DNA of 64,000 bases from Demequina sediminis (lineage in GTDB: Bacteria; Actinomycetota; Actinomycetes; Actinomycetales; Demequinaceae), in the NCBI RefSeq assembly GCF_030296675.1, contig NZ_AP027736.1:1426001-1490000 (forward strand), in the 5' to 3' direction. This document shows, one piece after another, positions 53,888 through 61,435 of this stretch. The position numbers and the translations under genes were made by a program. How positions within the stretch are numbered: position 1 is the first letter of the stretch; every line of letters starts with the position of its first letter. Under the pieces are notes generated by a model, which did not search any database, was not told the DNA's origin, and worked only from the letters and a program-made list of their open reading frames with translations.

Positions 53888-55273
53888 CTACTCCACGGCG
53901 GTGACGCGGTGGAGGCGACGTGCCGCCTCCGACACGGTGCCCGTGAGCGACGGGTAGACCGTGAACGCGCTCGCGACGGCGTCGACCGTGAGGTGCTGCG
54001 CCACCGCGAGTGACAGCGGGAAGATGTGCTCGCTCGCGCGAGGGCCCACGACCACGGCACCGAAGACCTGGCCCGTGATGGTGTGGCCGAAGACCTTGAC
54101 GAAGCCCTCGTCGATGCCGAGCATCTTGGCGCGCGGGTTGCCCTTGAGGTCCAGCCGGGACACCTCGTAGAAGATGCCCCGCTCCTTGAGCTCCTGCTCG
54201 CTCGCCCCCACCGACGCGATCTCGGGCACCGTGAAGACGTTCGAGGCGACCAGGTTGAGGTCGATCGGCGTGACGGCATCGCCGAGCGCATGCGCCATCG
54301 CGATGCGTCCCTGCGTCGCCGCGACCGAGGCCAGCGGCAGCACGCCCGTGCAGTCGCCCGCGGCGTACACGCCCCTCGCAGTGGTGCGGCTCACGCGGTC
54401 GACCTTGATGAGGCCGCGGGAGTCGACCTCGACGCCCGCCTCGGCGAGGCCCAGGTCCTCGGTGTTGGGCACCGACCCCACGGCCATGAGCGCATGGCTG
54501 CCCTCGAGCACGCGGCCGTCCTCGAGCGAGACCTCGACGCCGGCTCCCGTGTTGCGCACGGTCGACGCGCGGCCACCCACGACCGTCATGCCGCGGTCGC
54601 GGAACACCTGGTTGAGGTGCGCCGAGGCCTCGGGGTCCTCGTGGGGCAGGAGCCTGTCGCCCGACGCGACGAGCGTCACGTCGCTGCCGAGGAGGCCGTA
54701 TGCCCCCGCGAACTCAGCGCCCGTGACTCCCGAGCCGACCACGATCAGCCGCTCGGGCACCTCGGTAAGGTCGTACAGCTGCGTCCACGTGAGCACGCGC
54801 TCGCCGTCGGGCTCACAGCCCGCCACGACGCGAGGACGCGCGCCCACGGCCAGCAGGACGGCATCGGCGTCCAGGGCATCGTCCCCGACCTCGACCCGCT
54901 GCGGCCCGGCGAGCCGCGCGCGGCCCTCGATCACCCGCACGCCGTCGCGCTCGAGCCGCGCCGCGATGTCGGAAGACTGCTTGCGCACCAGGGTCTTGAT
55001 GCGCGCGTTGACGCACTCCATGTCGACGGTGAGCGACTCGGTGAGATCGCCGCCGTCGGGGCGACGGATGCCGAGTTCGGGGGCACGGCCCGCGATGGTG
55101 AGCCACTCCGCGGTGGCGATCACGGTTTTCGAGGGGACAACGTCGGTGAGGACGGCATTTCCGCCGAGACCCTGGCGCTCGACGAGCGTCACCTGGGCCC
55201 CTGCCTTGGCGGCCACCAGGGCCGCCTCATAGCCGCCCGGACCGCCGCCAACAATCACGACGCGAGGGGACAT
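53888..55273 (-). CDS. NAD(P)H-quinone dehydrogenase, LpdA-like flavoprotein
   Basis: A 461-residue member of the disulfide reductase superfamily lacking the redox-active Cys pair: the active-site helix reads LGGNAVLTDVVPSKTVIATA where dihydrolipoamide dehydrogenase has the two Cys. FAD binding is shown by VVIVGGGPGGYEAALVAAKA, NAD(P) binding by LIVVGSGVTGAEFAGAYGLL and a second FAD motif by GVYAAGDCTGVLPLAS. Mycobacterium LpdA (Rv3303c), which has the same change, reduces quinones. The ATG at 55273 is chosen; a GGAGG lies too close to it to be an ideal SD. It is divergent from the purine nucleoside phosphorylase gene and carries a motif copy at 54875-54884. Confidence 0.9.
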   Translation of the reverse strand: MSPRVVIVGGGPGGYEAALVAAKAGAQVTLVERQGLGGNAVLTDVVPSKTVIATAEWLTIAGRAPELGIRRPDGGDLTESLTVDMECVNARIKTLVRKQSSDIAARLERDGVRVIEGRARLAGPQRVEVGDDALDADAVLLAVGARPRVVAGCEPDGERVLTWTQLYDLTEVPERLIVVGSGVTGAEFAGAYGLLGSDVTLVASGDRLLPHEDPEASAHLNQVFRDRGMTVVGGRASTVRNTGAGVEVSLEDGRVLEGSHALMAVGSVPNTEDLGLAEAGVEVDSRGLIKVDRVSRTTARGVYAAGDCTGVLPLASVAATQGRIAMAHALGDAVTPIDLNLVASNVFTVPEIASVGASEQELKERGIFYEVSRLDLKGNPRAKMLGIDEGFVKVFGHTITGQVFGAVVVGPRASEHIFPLSLAVAQHLTVDAVASAFTVYPSLTGTVSEAARRLHRVTAVE

Positions 55274-55334
55274 GCCTCCATTCTTACCGCTTCGCACGCC
55301 GGTCGCGGACCCCACCGTCGCCCGCCGCCGGGAC

Positions 55335-55340
55335 TAGGCT
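55335..55340 (+). promoter_or_regulatory. -10 element of the purine nucleoside phosphorylase gene, near-leaderless
   Basis: TAGGCT is followed by 7 nt and then the ATG at 55348. Confidence 0.5.
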
Positions 55341-55347
55341 CGTCAGC

Positions 55348-56145
55348 ATGACTACCGCCACCGAATTCGCCGCGGAGGCCGCGGCCACGCTCGCCGCCGC
55401 GACCGGCGTCGACACGCACGACATCGCCCTGGTCCTGGGCTCCGGATGGGGCGGCGCGGCCGACCTCATCGGCGAGGAGGCGGGCCGCGTGGACGCCGCC
55501 GACATCCCCGGCTTCGACGCCCACACCGTCCCCGGACACCACCCGATCTTCCGTTCGCTCATCACGCCGAACGGCAAGCGCGTGCTGGTGCTCGGTGCGC
55601 GGCAGCACTACTACCAGGTGCGCGATGCGGGCAAGGTCGCGCACGCGATCCGCATGGCCGCCGCCGCGGGCTGCACCCAGCTGGTGCTCACGAACGGGTG
55701 CGGCTCGACGCGACCCGAGGTGGGCCCCGGCTCCGTGGTCCTGCTCGAGGACCACCTCAACTTCACGGGCGCGACGCCGCTCGAGGGCGCGACCTTTGTC
55801 GACATGAGCCAGGTGTACTCGCCGCGGCTGCGCGACCTCGCGCGCGGGATCGACCCCGAACTGCCCGACGGCATCTACATCCAGTTCACTGGCCCGCAGT
55901 ACGAAACCCCCGCCGAGGTCCGCATGGCGACCATCCTGGGCGCGAACCTCGTGGGCATGTCGACCGTGCTCGAAGCGATCGCGGCGCGCGAGGCGGGCAT
56001 GGAGGTGCTGGGCCTCTCGCTCGTCACCAACCTGGCGGCCGGGATCGGCGGCGACACGCTCAACCACCAAGAGGTGCTCGACGCCGGCCAGGCGGCCGCG
56101 CCCCGCATCTCGGCCCTGCTCGCCTCGATCGTGAGGGACATGTGA
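55348..56145 (+). CDS. Purine-nucleoside phosphorylase
   Basis: A 265-residue trimeric-type PNP: LVLGSGWGGAADLI (phosphate-binding), PGHHPIFRS, RQHYYQV, LTNGCGSTRPEVGPGSVVLL and FTGPQYETPAEVRMA plus VGMSTVLEAIAAREAGMEVL. It splits purine (deoxy)nucleosides with phosphate to base and (deoxy)ribose-1-phosphate. Its stop overlaps the next ATG by one base, so pentose-1-phosphate passes to a coupled mutase. Confidence 0.94.
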   Translation: MTTATEFAAEAAATLAAATGVDTHDIALVLGSGWGGAADLIGEEAGRVDAADIPGFDAHTVPGHHPIFRSLITPNGKRVLVLGARQHYYQVRDAGKVAHAIRMAAAAGCTQLVLTNGCGSTRPEVGPGSVVLLEDHLNFTGATPLEGATFVDMSQVYSPRLRDLARGIDPELPDGIYIQFTGPQYETPAEVRMATILGANLVGMSTVLEAIAAREAGMEVLGLSLVTNLAAGIGGDTLNHQEVLDAGQAAAPRISALLASIVRDM

Positions 56146-57874
56146 TGAGCGACGTCATCGCACGCGCCGAGGCCTGGCTGGTCGACGACCCCGACGACAC
56201 CACGCGCGCGGAGCTCGCCGCCGTGGTCGAGGCGGCGAGCGACGGCTCCGACGACGCCCTCGCTGACCTCAGGGATCGCTTCGCGGGCTTCCTCGAGTTC
56301 GGCACCGCCGGGCTGCGCGGCAAGATCGGCGCCGGCCCGAACCGCATGAACCGTGCCGTCGTGATCCGCGCGGCCGCCGGGCTCGCGCGCTACCTCACGG
56401 ACTCGCTGGGTGTGCAGGGCATCGAGGGGCCAGCGCGCGTGGCGATCGGCTACGACGCGCGCCACGGCAGCTACGACTTCGCTGTCGACACCGCGGCGGT
56501 CATGACCGCCGCGGGGCACGAGGCGCTGCTCCTGCCGCGCACGCTGCCCACGCCGGTGCTCGCGTTCGCGACCCGCTTCCTCGATGCCGATGCCGGGGTC
56601 ATGGTGACCGCGTCGCACAACCCGCCGCAGGACAACGGCTACAAGGTCTACCTGGGCGGCCGCGTCGTGAGCGACGAGGGTCAGGGCGCGCAGATCGTGC
56701 CTCCGCACGATGCCGAGATCGCCTCGCGGATCGCGGACGTCGAGTCGGTCGCCTCGGTCGAGCGCGCGGATCGCGGCTGGACCGTGCTGGGCGAGGGCGT
56801 CATCGACGAGTACGTGACGCAGGTCGCCGCGCTCGTTCCCGAGGCCTCGGCAGGCGGCGACACCGCCGCGCGCCGGGCCGCCACGCGCATCGTCCTCACT
56901 CCCCTGCACGGGGTGGGCGGCGAGACGGTCGATCGCGTGCTGCGCGCCGCGGGCTTCGGCGACCTCCACACCGTGACGGAACAGGCCGAACCCGACCCCG
57001 ACTTCCCCACCGTCGACTTCCCCAACCCCGAGGAGAAGGGGGCGATCGACCTCGCGCTCGAGCTCGCGCGGTCCGTGGGCGCGGACGTCGTGATCGCGAA
57101 CGACCCCGACGCCGACCGCTGCGCGGTCGCGACGCTCATCGACGGCGAGTGGACGATGCTGCACGGCGACGTCGTGGGATCGCTGCTGGGCGAGCGCATC
57201 GCGGAGCACCGCGCGCTGCTGCGCATGGCGCCCGGCTCGCAGGTGCTGGCCAACTCGATCGTGTCCTCGCAGCAGCTGGGCGCGATCGCGAGCCGCCACG
57301 GCCTCGCGCACGCGAACACGCTCACGGGCTTCAAGTGGATCGGGCGCACGCCGCGCCTGGTGTTCGGCTACGAGGAGGCGCTCGGCTACTGCGTGGCGCC
57401 GCAGCTCGTACGCGACAAGGACGGCATCTCGGCGGCCCTGCTCATCGCGGACTTCGTGGCGGAGCTCAAGGCGAGCGGCCGCACGCTCGCCGATGCGATC
57501 GACGACCTCGCGCGGGCGTACGGCGTGTACCTCACGTCGCAGGTGTCGGCCCGCTACGCCGATCTCGCGGAGATCCCGGCGACCATGGCGCGGCTGATGG
57601 CGGCGCCGCCCGCGACCCTCGCGGGATCGGCCGTGGTCGCGACGGACGACATGTCGGCGGGCTTCCAGGGGCTTCCCCGACCACGGGGCTTCACCTTGCG
57701 GCGGAGTCGGGCGCGCGCGTAATCGTGCGCCCGTCGGGCACCGAGCCCAAGGTGAAGGCCTACCTCGAGGTCATCGTGCCCGTCGAGGGCGACGATGTCG
57801 CCGCGGCTCGCACCACCGCGGCGGCCACCATGGATGAGCTGCGCGCGGACGTGACGGCGGCGCTGGGGATCTGA
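56145..57874 (+). CDS. Phospho-sugar mutase (phosphopentomutase/phosphoglucomutase type; frameshift in the sequence)
   Basis: An alpha-D-phosphohexomutase-superfamily enzyme of about 576 residues: FGTAGLRGKIGAGPNRMN, the phosphoserine loop VMVTASHNPPQDNGYKVYLG, the metal site IANDPDADRCAVA and sugar-binding GYEEALGYC. The frame breaks at the C4 run 57675-57678; one more C gives GLPPTTGLHLAAESGARVIV and RPSGTEPKVK, the phosphate-binding C-terminal motif. Coupled to the PNP gene, it probably converts (deoxy)ribose-1-phosphate to the 5-phosphate for DeoC, though glucose-1-phosphate is also possible. Confidence 0.9.
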
Positions 57875-57948
57875 GCGAGGCGGGCGCGCGGGGCGCGCGG
57901 GGCGCACTGCAGCGGCGCCCCGCCTCCCCCGCCTCCCCCGGCTCCCCC

Positions 57949-58128
57949 GCCTCGCGCATAGCGTGGTGCGGAAATCCGGCCCGATCTCGGCTTCGCGCAT
58001 CGCGTGGTGCGGTCGCGCAGGCGACCCGAGCACAGGCGACCACGCTGCAGCGAGGCGCGGCGGAATCGCACTAGCCGATGCGCGAGGCCCCGTTCCGCAC
58101 CCAGAATCGCACTAGCCGATGCGCGAGG
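57949..58128. repeat. Composite intergenic repeat, locus 2 (four 26-27-bp units)
   Basis: Two forward units (57949-57975 and 57989-58015, 40 bp apart) and two inverted units (58063-58089 and 58104-58128, 41 bp apart) of the same family as at 22635-22912. The centres are GCGTGG (both forward units) and GGCTAG (both inverted units). The element fills most of the 309-bp gap 57875-58183 between the convergent mutase and deoC genes; no gene is seen there. Confidence 0.75.
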
Positions 58129-58153
58129 GGCGCCGGCCGCCCCGCCCGCGTCG

Positions 58154-58190
58154 GTACGGGATCAGTACAGGTGCCGTACGGGCTCAGTAC
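58154..58190. repeat. Imperfect 15-bp direct repeat at the 3' end of deoC
   Basis: GTACGGGATCAGTAC (58154-58168) and GTACGGGCTCAGTAC (58176-58190) differ at one base and are 22 bp apart. Each begins and ends with GTAC. The second copy contains the deoC stop codon. Confidence 0.7.
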
Positions 58191-58855
58191 GCGTCGGTCG
58201 ACTCGGTCCCGTCGAGCACCGCGCGCGTGCCCGAGAGCCCCAGCCGGGTTGCTCCGGCCTCGATCATCGCGAGCGCGGTCGCCGCGTCACGGATGCCGCC
58301 CGAGGCCTTGATGCCCAGGCGACCGCCCACGGTCTGCGCCATGAGCTCGACCGCGTGCACCGAGGCGCCGCCAGCGGGGTGGAAGCCGGTCGACGTCTTC
58401 ACGAAGTCCGCGCCCGCGGACTCCGAGGCGCGGCACGCCCCCACGATCGCGTCGTCGGTGAGCGCGGCGGACTCGATGATCACCTTGAGGATCTTGCCCT
58501 CGGGCACGGCGGCGCGCACCGCGGCCACGTCCGCCTCGACCGCGTCAAAGTCGCCTGCCAGGGCGGCGGCGATGTCGATCACCATGTCGACCTCGTCGGC
58601 GCCCTGCTCGATGCTCAGTGCCGCCTCGGCCGCCTTGACCGACGAGTGGTGCTTGCCCGAAGGGAAGCCGCAGACCGTCGCGACCGCGAGCCCCTCGGGC
58701 GTCTGAACCGGCAGCATCGACGGCGACACGCACACCGAGAACACGCCCAACTCGGCCCCCTCGGCGATGAGCGCCTCGACGTCGGCGGGGGTCGCCTCCG
58801 GCTTGAGAAGGGTGTGGTCGACGTAGCGGGCGAGCTCGGCGCGGGACAGGGTCAT
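58184..58855 (-). CDS. deoC: Deoxyribose-phosphate aldolase
   Basis: A 223-residue class I aldolase: [50 protein letters not shown] and the Schiff-base Lys153 in [16 protein letters not shown]. It splits deoxyribose-5-phosphate into acetaldehyde and glyceraldehyde-3-phosphate, linking deoxynucleosides to glycolysis. The ATG at 58855 has an AGGAG SD. It converges with the mutase gene. Acetaldehyde made here could be reduced by AdhE. Confidence 0.95.
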   Translation of the reverse strand: MTLSRAELARYVDHTLLKPEATPADVEALIAEGAELGVFSVCVSPSMLPVQTPEGLAVATVCGFPSGKHHSSVKAAEAALSIEQGADEVDMVIDIAAALAGDFDAVEADVAAVRAAVPEGKILKVIIESAALTDDAIVGACRASESAGADFVKTSTGFHPAGGASVHAVELMAQTVGGRLGIKASGGIRDAATALAMIEAGATRLGLSGTRAVLDGTESTDAY

Positions 58856-59007
58856 GACGTCTCCTGAGGGGGTCGGGTGTGCTGACACCAGCCTACGGCT
58901 TGCCACCCTCGCGGTCGCGTGCGACCCTGGATCGATGCCCCGATCGGGCACCGGACGATGAGCGACGTACCCGGCCACGCGACAAGACGACGCCACAGGA
59001 GTCACTC

Positions 59008-59322
59008 ATGTCGTGGATCGTGCTGATCGTCTCGGGTGTGTTGGAGGCCGTCTGGGCCACCGCGCTGGGCCGCTCCGAGGGGTTCACCCGTCCCGTTCCC
59101 TCAGCGGTGTTCGTCGTCTCGCTCATCGCGAGCATGGCGGGGCTCGCGTATGCGCTCCGCGAGCTGCCCGTCGGCACCGCGTACGCGATCTGGGTGGGAC
59201 TCGGCGCCGCACTCACCGTCGGCTATGCGATGGTGACGGGAGCCGAGCCCGCGAGCCTGCTGCGGATCGCGCTGATCCTCGGCATCGTGGCGTGCGTCGT
59301 GGGTCTCAAGCTGACCCACTGA
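59008..59322 (+). CDS. SMR-family efflux protein (SugE/Gdx-like)
   Basis: A 104-residue four-helix small multidrug resistance protein: WIVLIVSGVLEAVWATALGR carries the essential membrane Glu (residue 13), then GLAYALRELPVGTAYAIWVG and a short final helix ending LKLTH. SugE/Gdx members export guanidinium. I looked for a guanidine riboswitch in the 152-nt leader (58856-59007) and saw no convincing match. The ATG at 59008 has an AGGAG SD. It is divergent from deoC. Confidence 0.88.
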   Translation: MSWIVLIVSGVLEAVWATALGRSEGFTRPVPSAVFVVSLIASMAGLAYALRELPVGTAYAIWVGLGAALTVGYAMVTGAEPASLLRIALILGIVACVVGLKLTH

Positions 59323-59330
59323 CGCGACGC

Positions 59331-59342
59331 CACGGGCCCGTG
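59331..59342. terminator. Palindrome between SMR and adenosine deaminase genes
   Basis: CACGGGCCCGTG, a perfect 12-bp palindrome, lies between two convergent stop codons and directly abuts the add stop. It may act as a weak bidirectional terminator. Confidence 0.4.
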
Positions 59343-60412
59343 CTAAAGGTCGATCCCGTAGCCCTCGATGACGGACTCCGCGAGATCCGCGCGCTCGTCG
59401 TAGGGCAGGAACGCGCCCCACGCCGCGGCCAGGGTCGCCTCGAACAGGTCTTCCTTGGTCCAGCCGGCCTCGACGAGCACGCCGAACTCCGACGACATCG
59501 TCACGCCGGAGACCAGGCGGTTGTCCGTGTTGATGGTGACCGCGAAGCCGAGGTCGCGCAGCTCGTGCATGGGGTGATCCGCGATCGAGGGCGCCGCCCC
59601 AGTCTGGACGTTCGAGGTGGGACAGCACTCGAGCGGGATCTGCTGGTCGAGTGCGTGCTGAGCGATCACTCCATACGAGACCTCGTCCGTCCCGAAGCCG
59701 TCGATGTCCTCGTGAATCCGCACGCCGTGGCCGATGCGTCGCGCGGAGCCGAGCCCAAGCGCCTCGCCCACGGACGCGGCTCCGTCCGCCTCGCCCGCGT
59801 GGATGGTGACGGGCATGTGGTTCTCGCGCAGCAGCTGGAACGCCTCGCGGTGGTGCGCCGGGGGAAACCGAGCTCGGGACCCGCGATGTCGAAGGCCACG
59901 CAGCAGCGACCGCGGTTGTCGAGCGCGAGCTGCGCGATCTCGAGCGAGCGGTCGAGGTGGCGCATCGCGTCGAGGATCGCGGCCGCGCGGATCGCGTGCC
60001 CCGCCTCGAGAGCCTCGGACACGCCGTCCTCGATGCCGTCCTGGACCGCCTCGACCACCTGCTGCAGCGTGAGCCCGCCCGCGACGTGCTGCTCGGGGGC
60101 GTAGCGAAGCTCGGCGTAGATCACGCCATCGGCGGCGAGGTCGACCACGGCCTCACGCGCGATCCGGCGCAGGTTGTCCGCCGACTGCATCACGGCGGTG
60201 GTGTGGGCGAAGGCCTCGAGGTAGCGCACCAGGTCACCCGCGTCGGCGTTGTCGGAGAAGATGCGGGCCAGCTCGTCCGGGTCGGTCGAGGGAAGCTCGT
60301 GGCCGATCTCGGCGGCGAGCTCGATGAGGGTCGACGGGCGCAGTCCGCCGTCGAGGTGGTCGTGGAGGACGACCTTGGGCAGGGCCAGGATCTCGTTCGG
60401 GGTGAGGGTCAT
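59343..60412 (-). CDS. add: Adenosine deaminase (frameshift in the sequence)
   Basis: A protein of about 356 residues. It starts MTLTPNEILALPKVVLHDHL with the metal-binding HDH-L-DGGLRPSTL, then YAELRYAPEQH. After the break it reads MPVTIHAGEADGAASV (metal His), RRIGHGVRIHED (catalytic His) and FAVTINTDNRLVS (catalytic Asp). The break is at the G5 run 59860-59864; one more G gives GFPPAHHREAFQLLRENHMP. It deaminates (deoxy)adenosine to (deoxy)inosine for the phosphorylase. The ATG at 60412 is 6 nt after TAGCCT, so leaderless. Confidence 0.92.
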
Positions 60413-60418
60413 GCGCCC

Positions 60419-60424
60419 AGGCTA
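60419..60424 (-). promoter_or_regulatory. -10 element of add, leaderless
   Basis: TAGCCT on the minus strand ends 6 nt before the add ATG; its first three bases are part of the upstream gene's TAG stop codon, as at maf. Confidence 0.5.
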
Positions 60425-61435
60425 GCCGCGACGGGCCGGCACCGGCAGGACGAGCCATGCGGCGCGCGTCCAGTTCCCCAGGGCGGGCAGACGGCCCGCG
60501 TCGGGGCGCAGGTCCGAGTCCGACAACGGCAGGACCGCGCCGGCGCCAGGCTCGTAGACCAGGAAGCCATCCCCCATGTCCGCAACGAGCAGCACCACGT
60601 GGCGCGGGATGACCGTGGCGAGACCGAGAGACGCGTCCCCGGAGGTGAACATCGGCACCGGGATGCCGTCCGCGAGCGCCCGCCTCGCGTGCGCGAGCAA
60701 CGGCGCGAGCGCGGCGGGAGACGAGTCGTCGACCAGGCTGCCGCGGAACCGCAGCCCGGCAAAGCGCGTGCGGTCGTCGACCTTCCACGGCGGAGTGCCC
60801 AGCGATCGCGGCCACGCGACGGGCCCCAGCGCGCTCGCGGTGGTCTGCGCGTGCAGCACCCGCTGGAGCGCATGCCAGCGCTCCTCGATCGTGAGCGTCT
60901 CGAAGCCCTCCGCCTCCGCGTGCAACGCCTCGGGGGGCACGTAGGCGCCCAGGGATCGTCCCGTCGCGACCCACAGCGCCACGAACGGGTCACCCGTCAT
61001 GAGCATGAGGCCCATGACCGCGGCGCCGCATGTGGTCTGGTCGACCTGGCGCGCACGCACTCCCGCCCACATCACCGCACCGTCACCCGCCCCCGCGGGA
61101 TGAGCGACGATGCCGCGCGACTCGGGCGCGAGCGTCTCCCACACGCCGGCGAGGGCCGCGACGGCGGGGATCGGGGCGCCCGACGCGACGGCCCTGTCGA
61201 GCACCGCGGCATCGGCCCCCATCTGCTCGTGCGCGACGCCGAGCGCCTTCGCATCGGCGGGACTCGCGGCCTCCACGGCCCTCGAGAACGCGCGCGCGAA
61301 GAGGCCCTCCGGCGCCGCCCCATCGGCCGAACCGGCCGTGCCACCGGGGCCGTCGAGGTCCTCCGCGGGGCGCCGGGGCGTGATCCGCAGCAGCGCGCCT
61401 GCGCGCGCCGCCGCGGCCGTCACATTCCAGGCCAT
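60422..61435 (-). CDS. Uncharacterised protein with a C39/papain-like cysteine peptidase pattern
   Basis: A 337-residue protein I do not recognise by name. The segment VRARQVDQTTCGAAVMGLML (Cys136 after D-Q-T-T) resembles the Q-x-x-x-x-x-C-G active site of C39-type peptidases. His279 in IPRHVVLLVADMGDGFLVYE, followed by EPGAGAVLPLSDSDL, could supply the rest of the triad, about 140 residues later as in that fold. There is no signal peptide. It lies directly between deoA (no gap) and add inside the nucleoside salvage run. A protease, transglutaminase-like or inactive role is possible; the fold match is my inference. Confidence 0.7.
   Translation of the reverse strand: MAWNVTAAAARAGALLRITPRRPAEDLDGPGGTAGSADGAAPEGLFARAFSRAVEAASPADAKALGVAHEQMGADAAVLDRAVASGAPIPAVAALAGVWETLAPESRGIVAHPAGAGDGAVMWAGVRARQVDQTTCGAAVMGLMLMTGDPFVALWVATGRSLGAYVPPEALHAEAEGFETLTIEERWHALQRVLHAQTTASALGPVAWPRSLGTPPWKVDDRTRFAGLRFRGSLVDDSSPAALAPLLAHARRALADGIPVPMFTSGDASLGLATVIPRHVVLLVADMGDGFLVYEPGAGAVLPLSDSDLRPDAGRLPALGNWTRAAWLVLPVPARRG

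Larger units (their letters stand above)
6979..54884. repeat. Interspersed 10-bp motif GGACGATGCC (16 exact copies)
   Basis: Exact copies as GGACGATGCC on the plus strand: 6979, 13071, 17594, 26513, 38834, 51210. As the reverse complement GGCATCGTCC: 8804, 12096, 20989, 27329, 27524, 32070, 36889, 45633, 51952, 54875 (start positions). One-mismatch copies include 3974, 21037 and sites near 18616, 31944, 34341, 47919 and 62175. The extended consensus is about GGGGGACGATGCCSGGG. Both strands, coding and non-coding DNA are used. See the findings. Confidence 0.75.

Noticed and set aside
6979..54884. The 10-bp motif as a KOPS-like chromosome-orientation sequence
   Set aside because: Both orientations are mixed throughout the window (10 against 6), with no strand polarity.
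58856..59007. Guanidine riboswitch before the SMR gene
   Set aside because: A small stem (GCCC/GGGC) is present, but I could not find the conserved ACGR-loop hairpin pair or the ykkC core.
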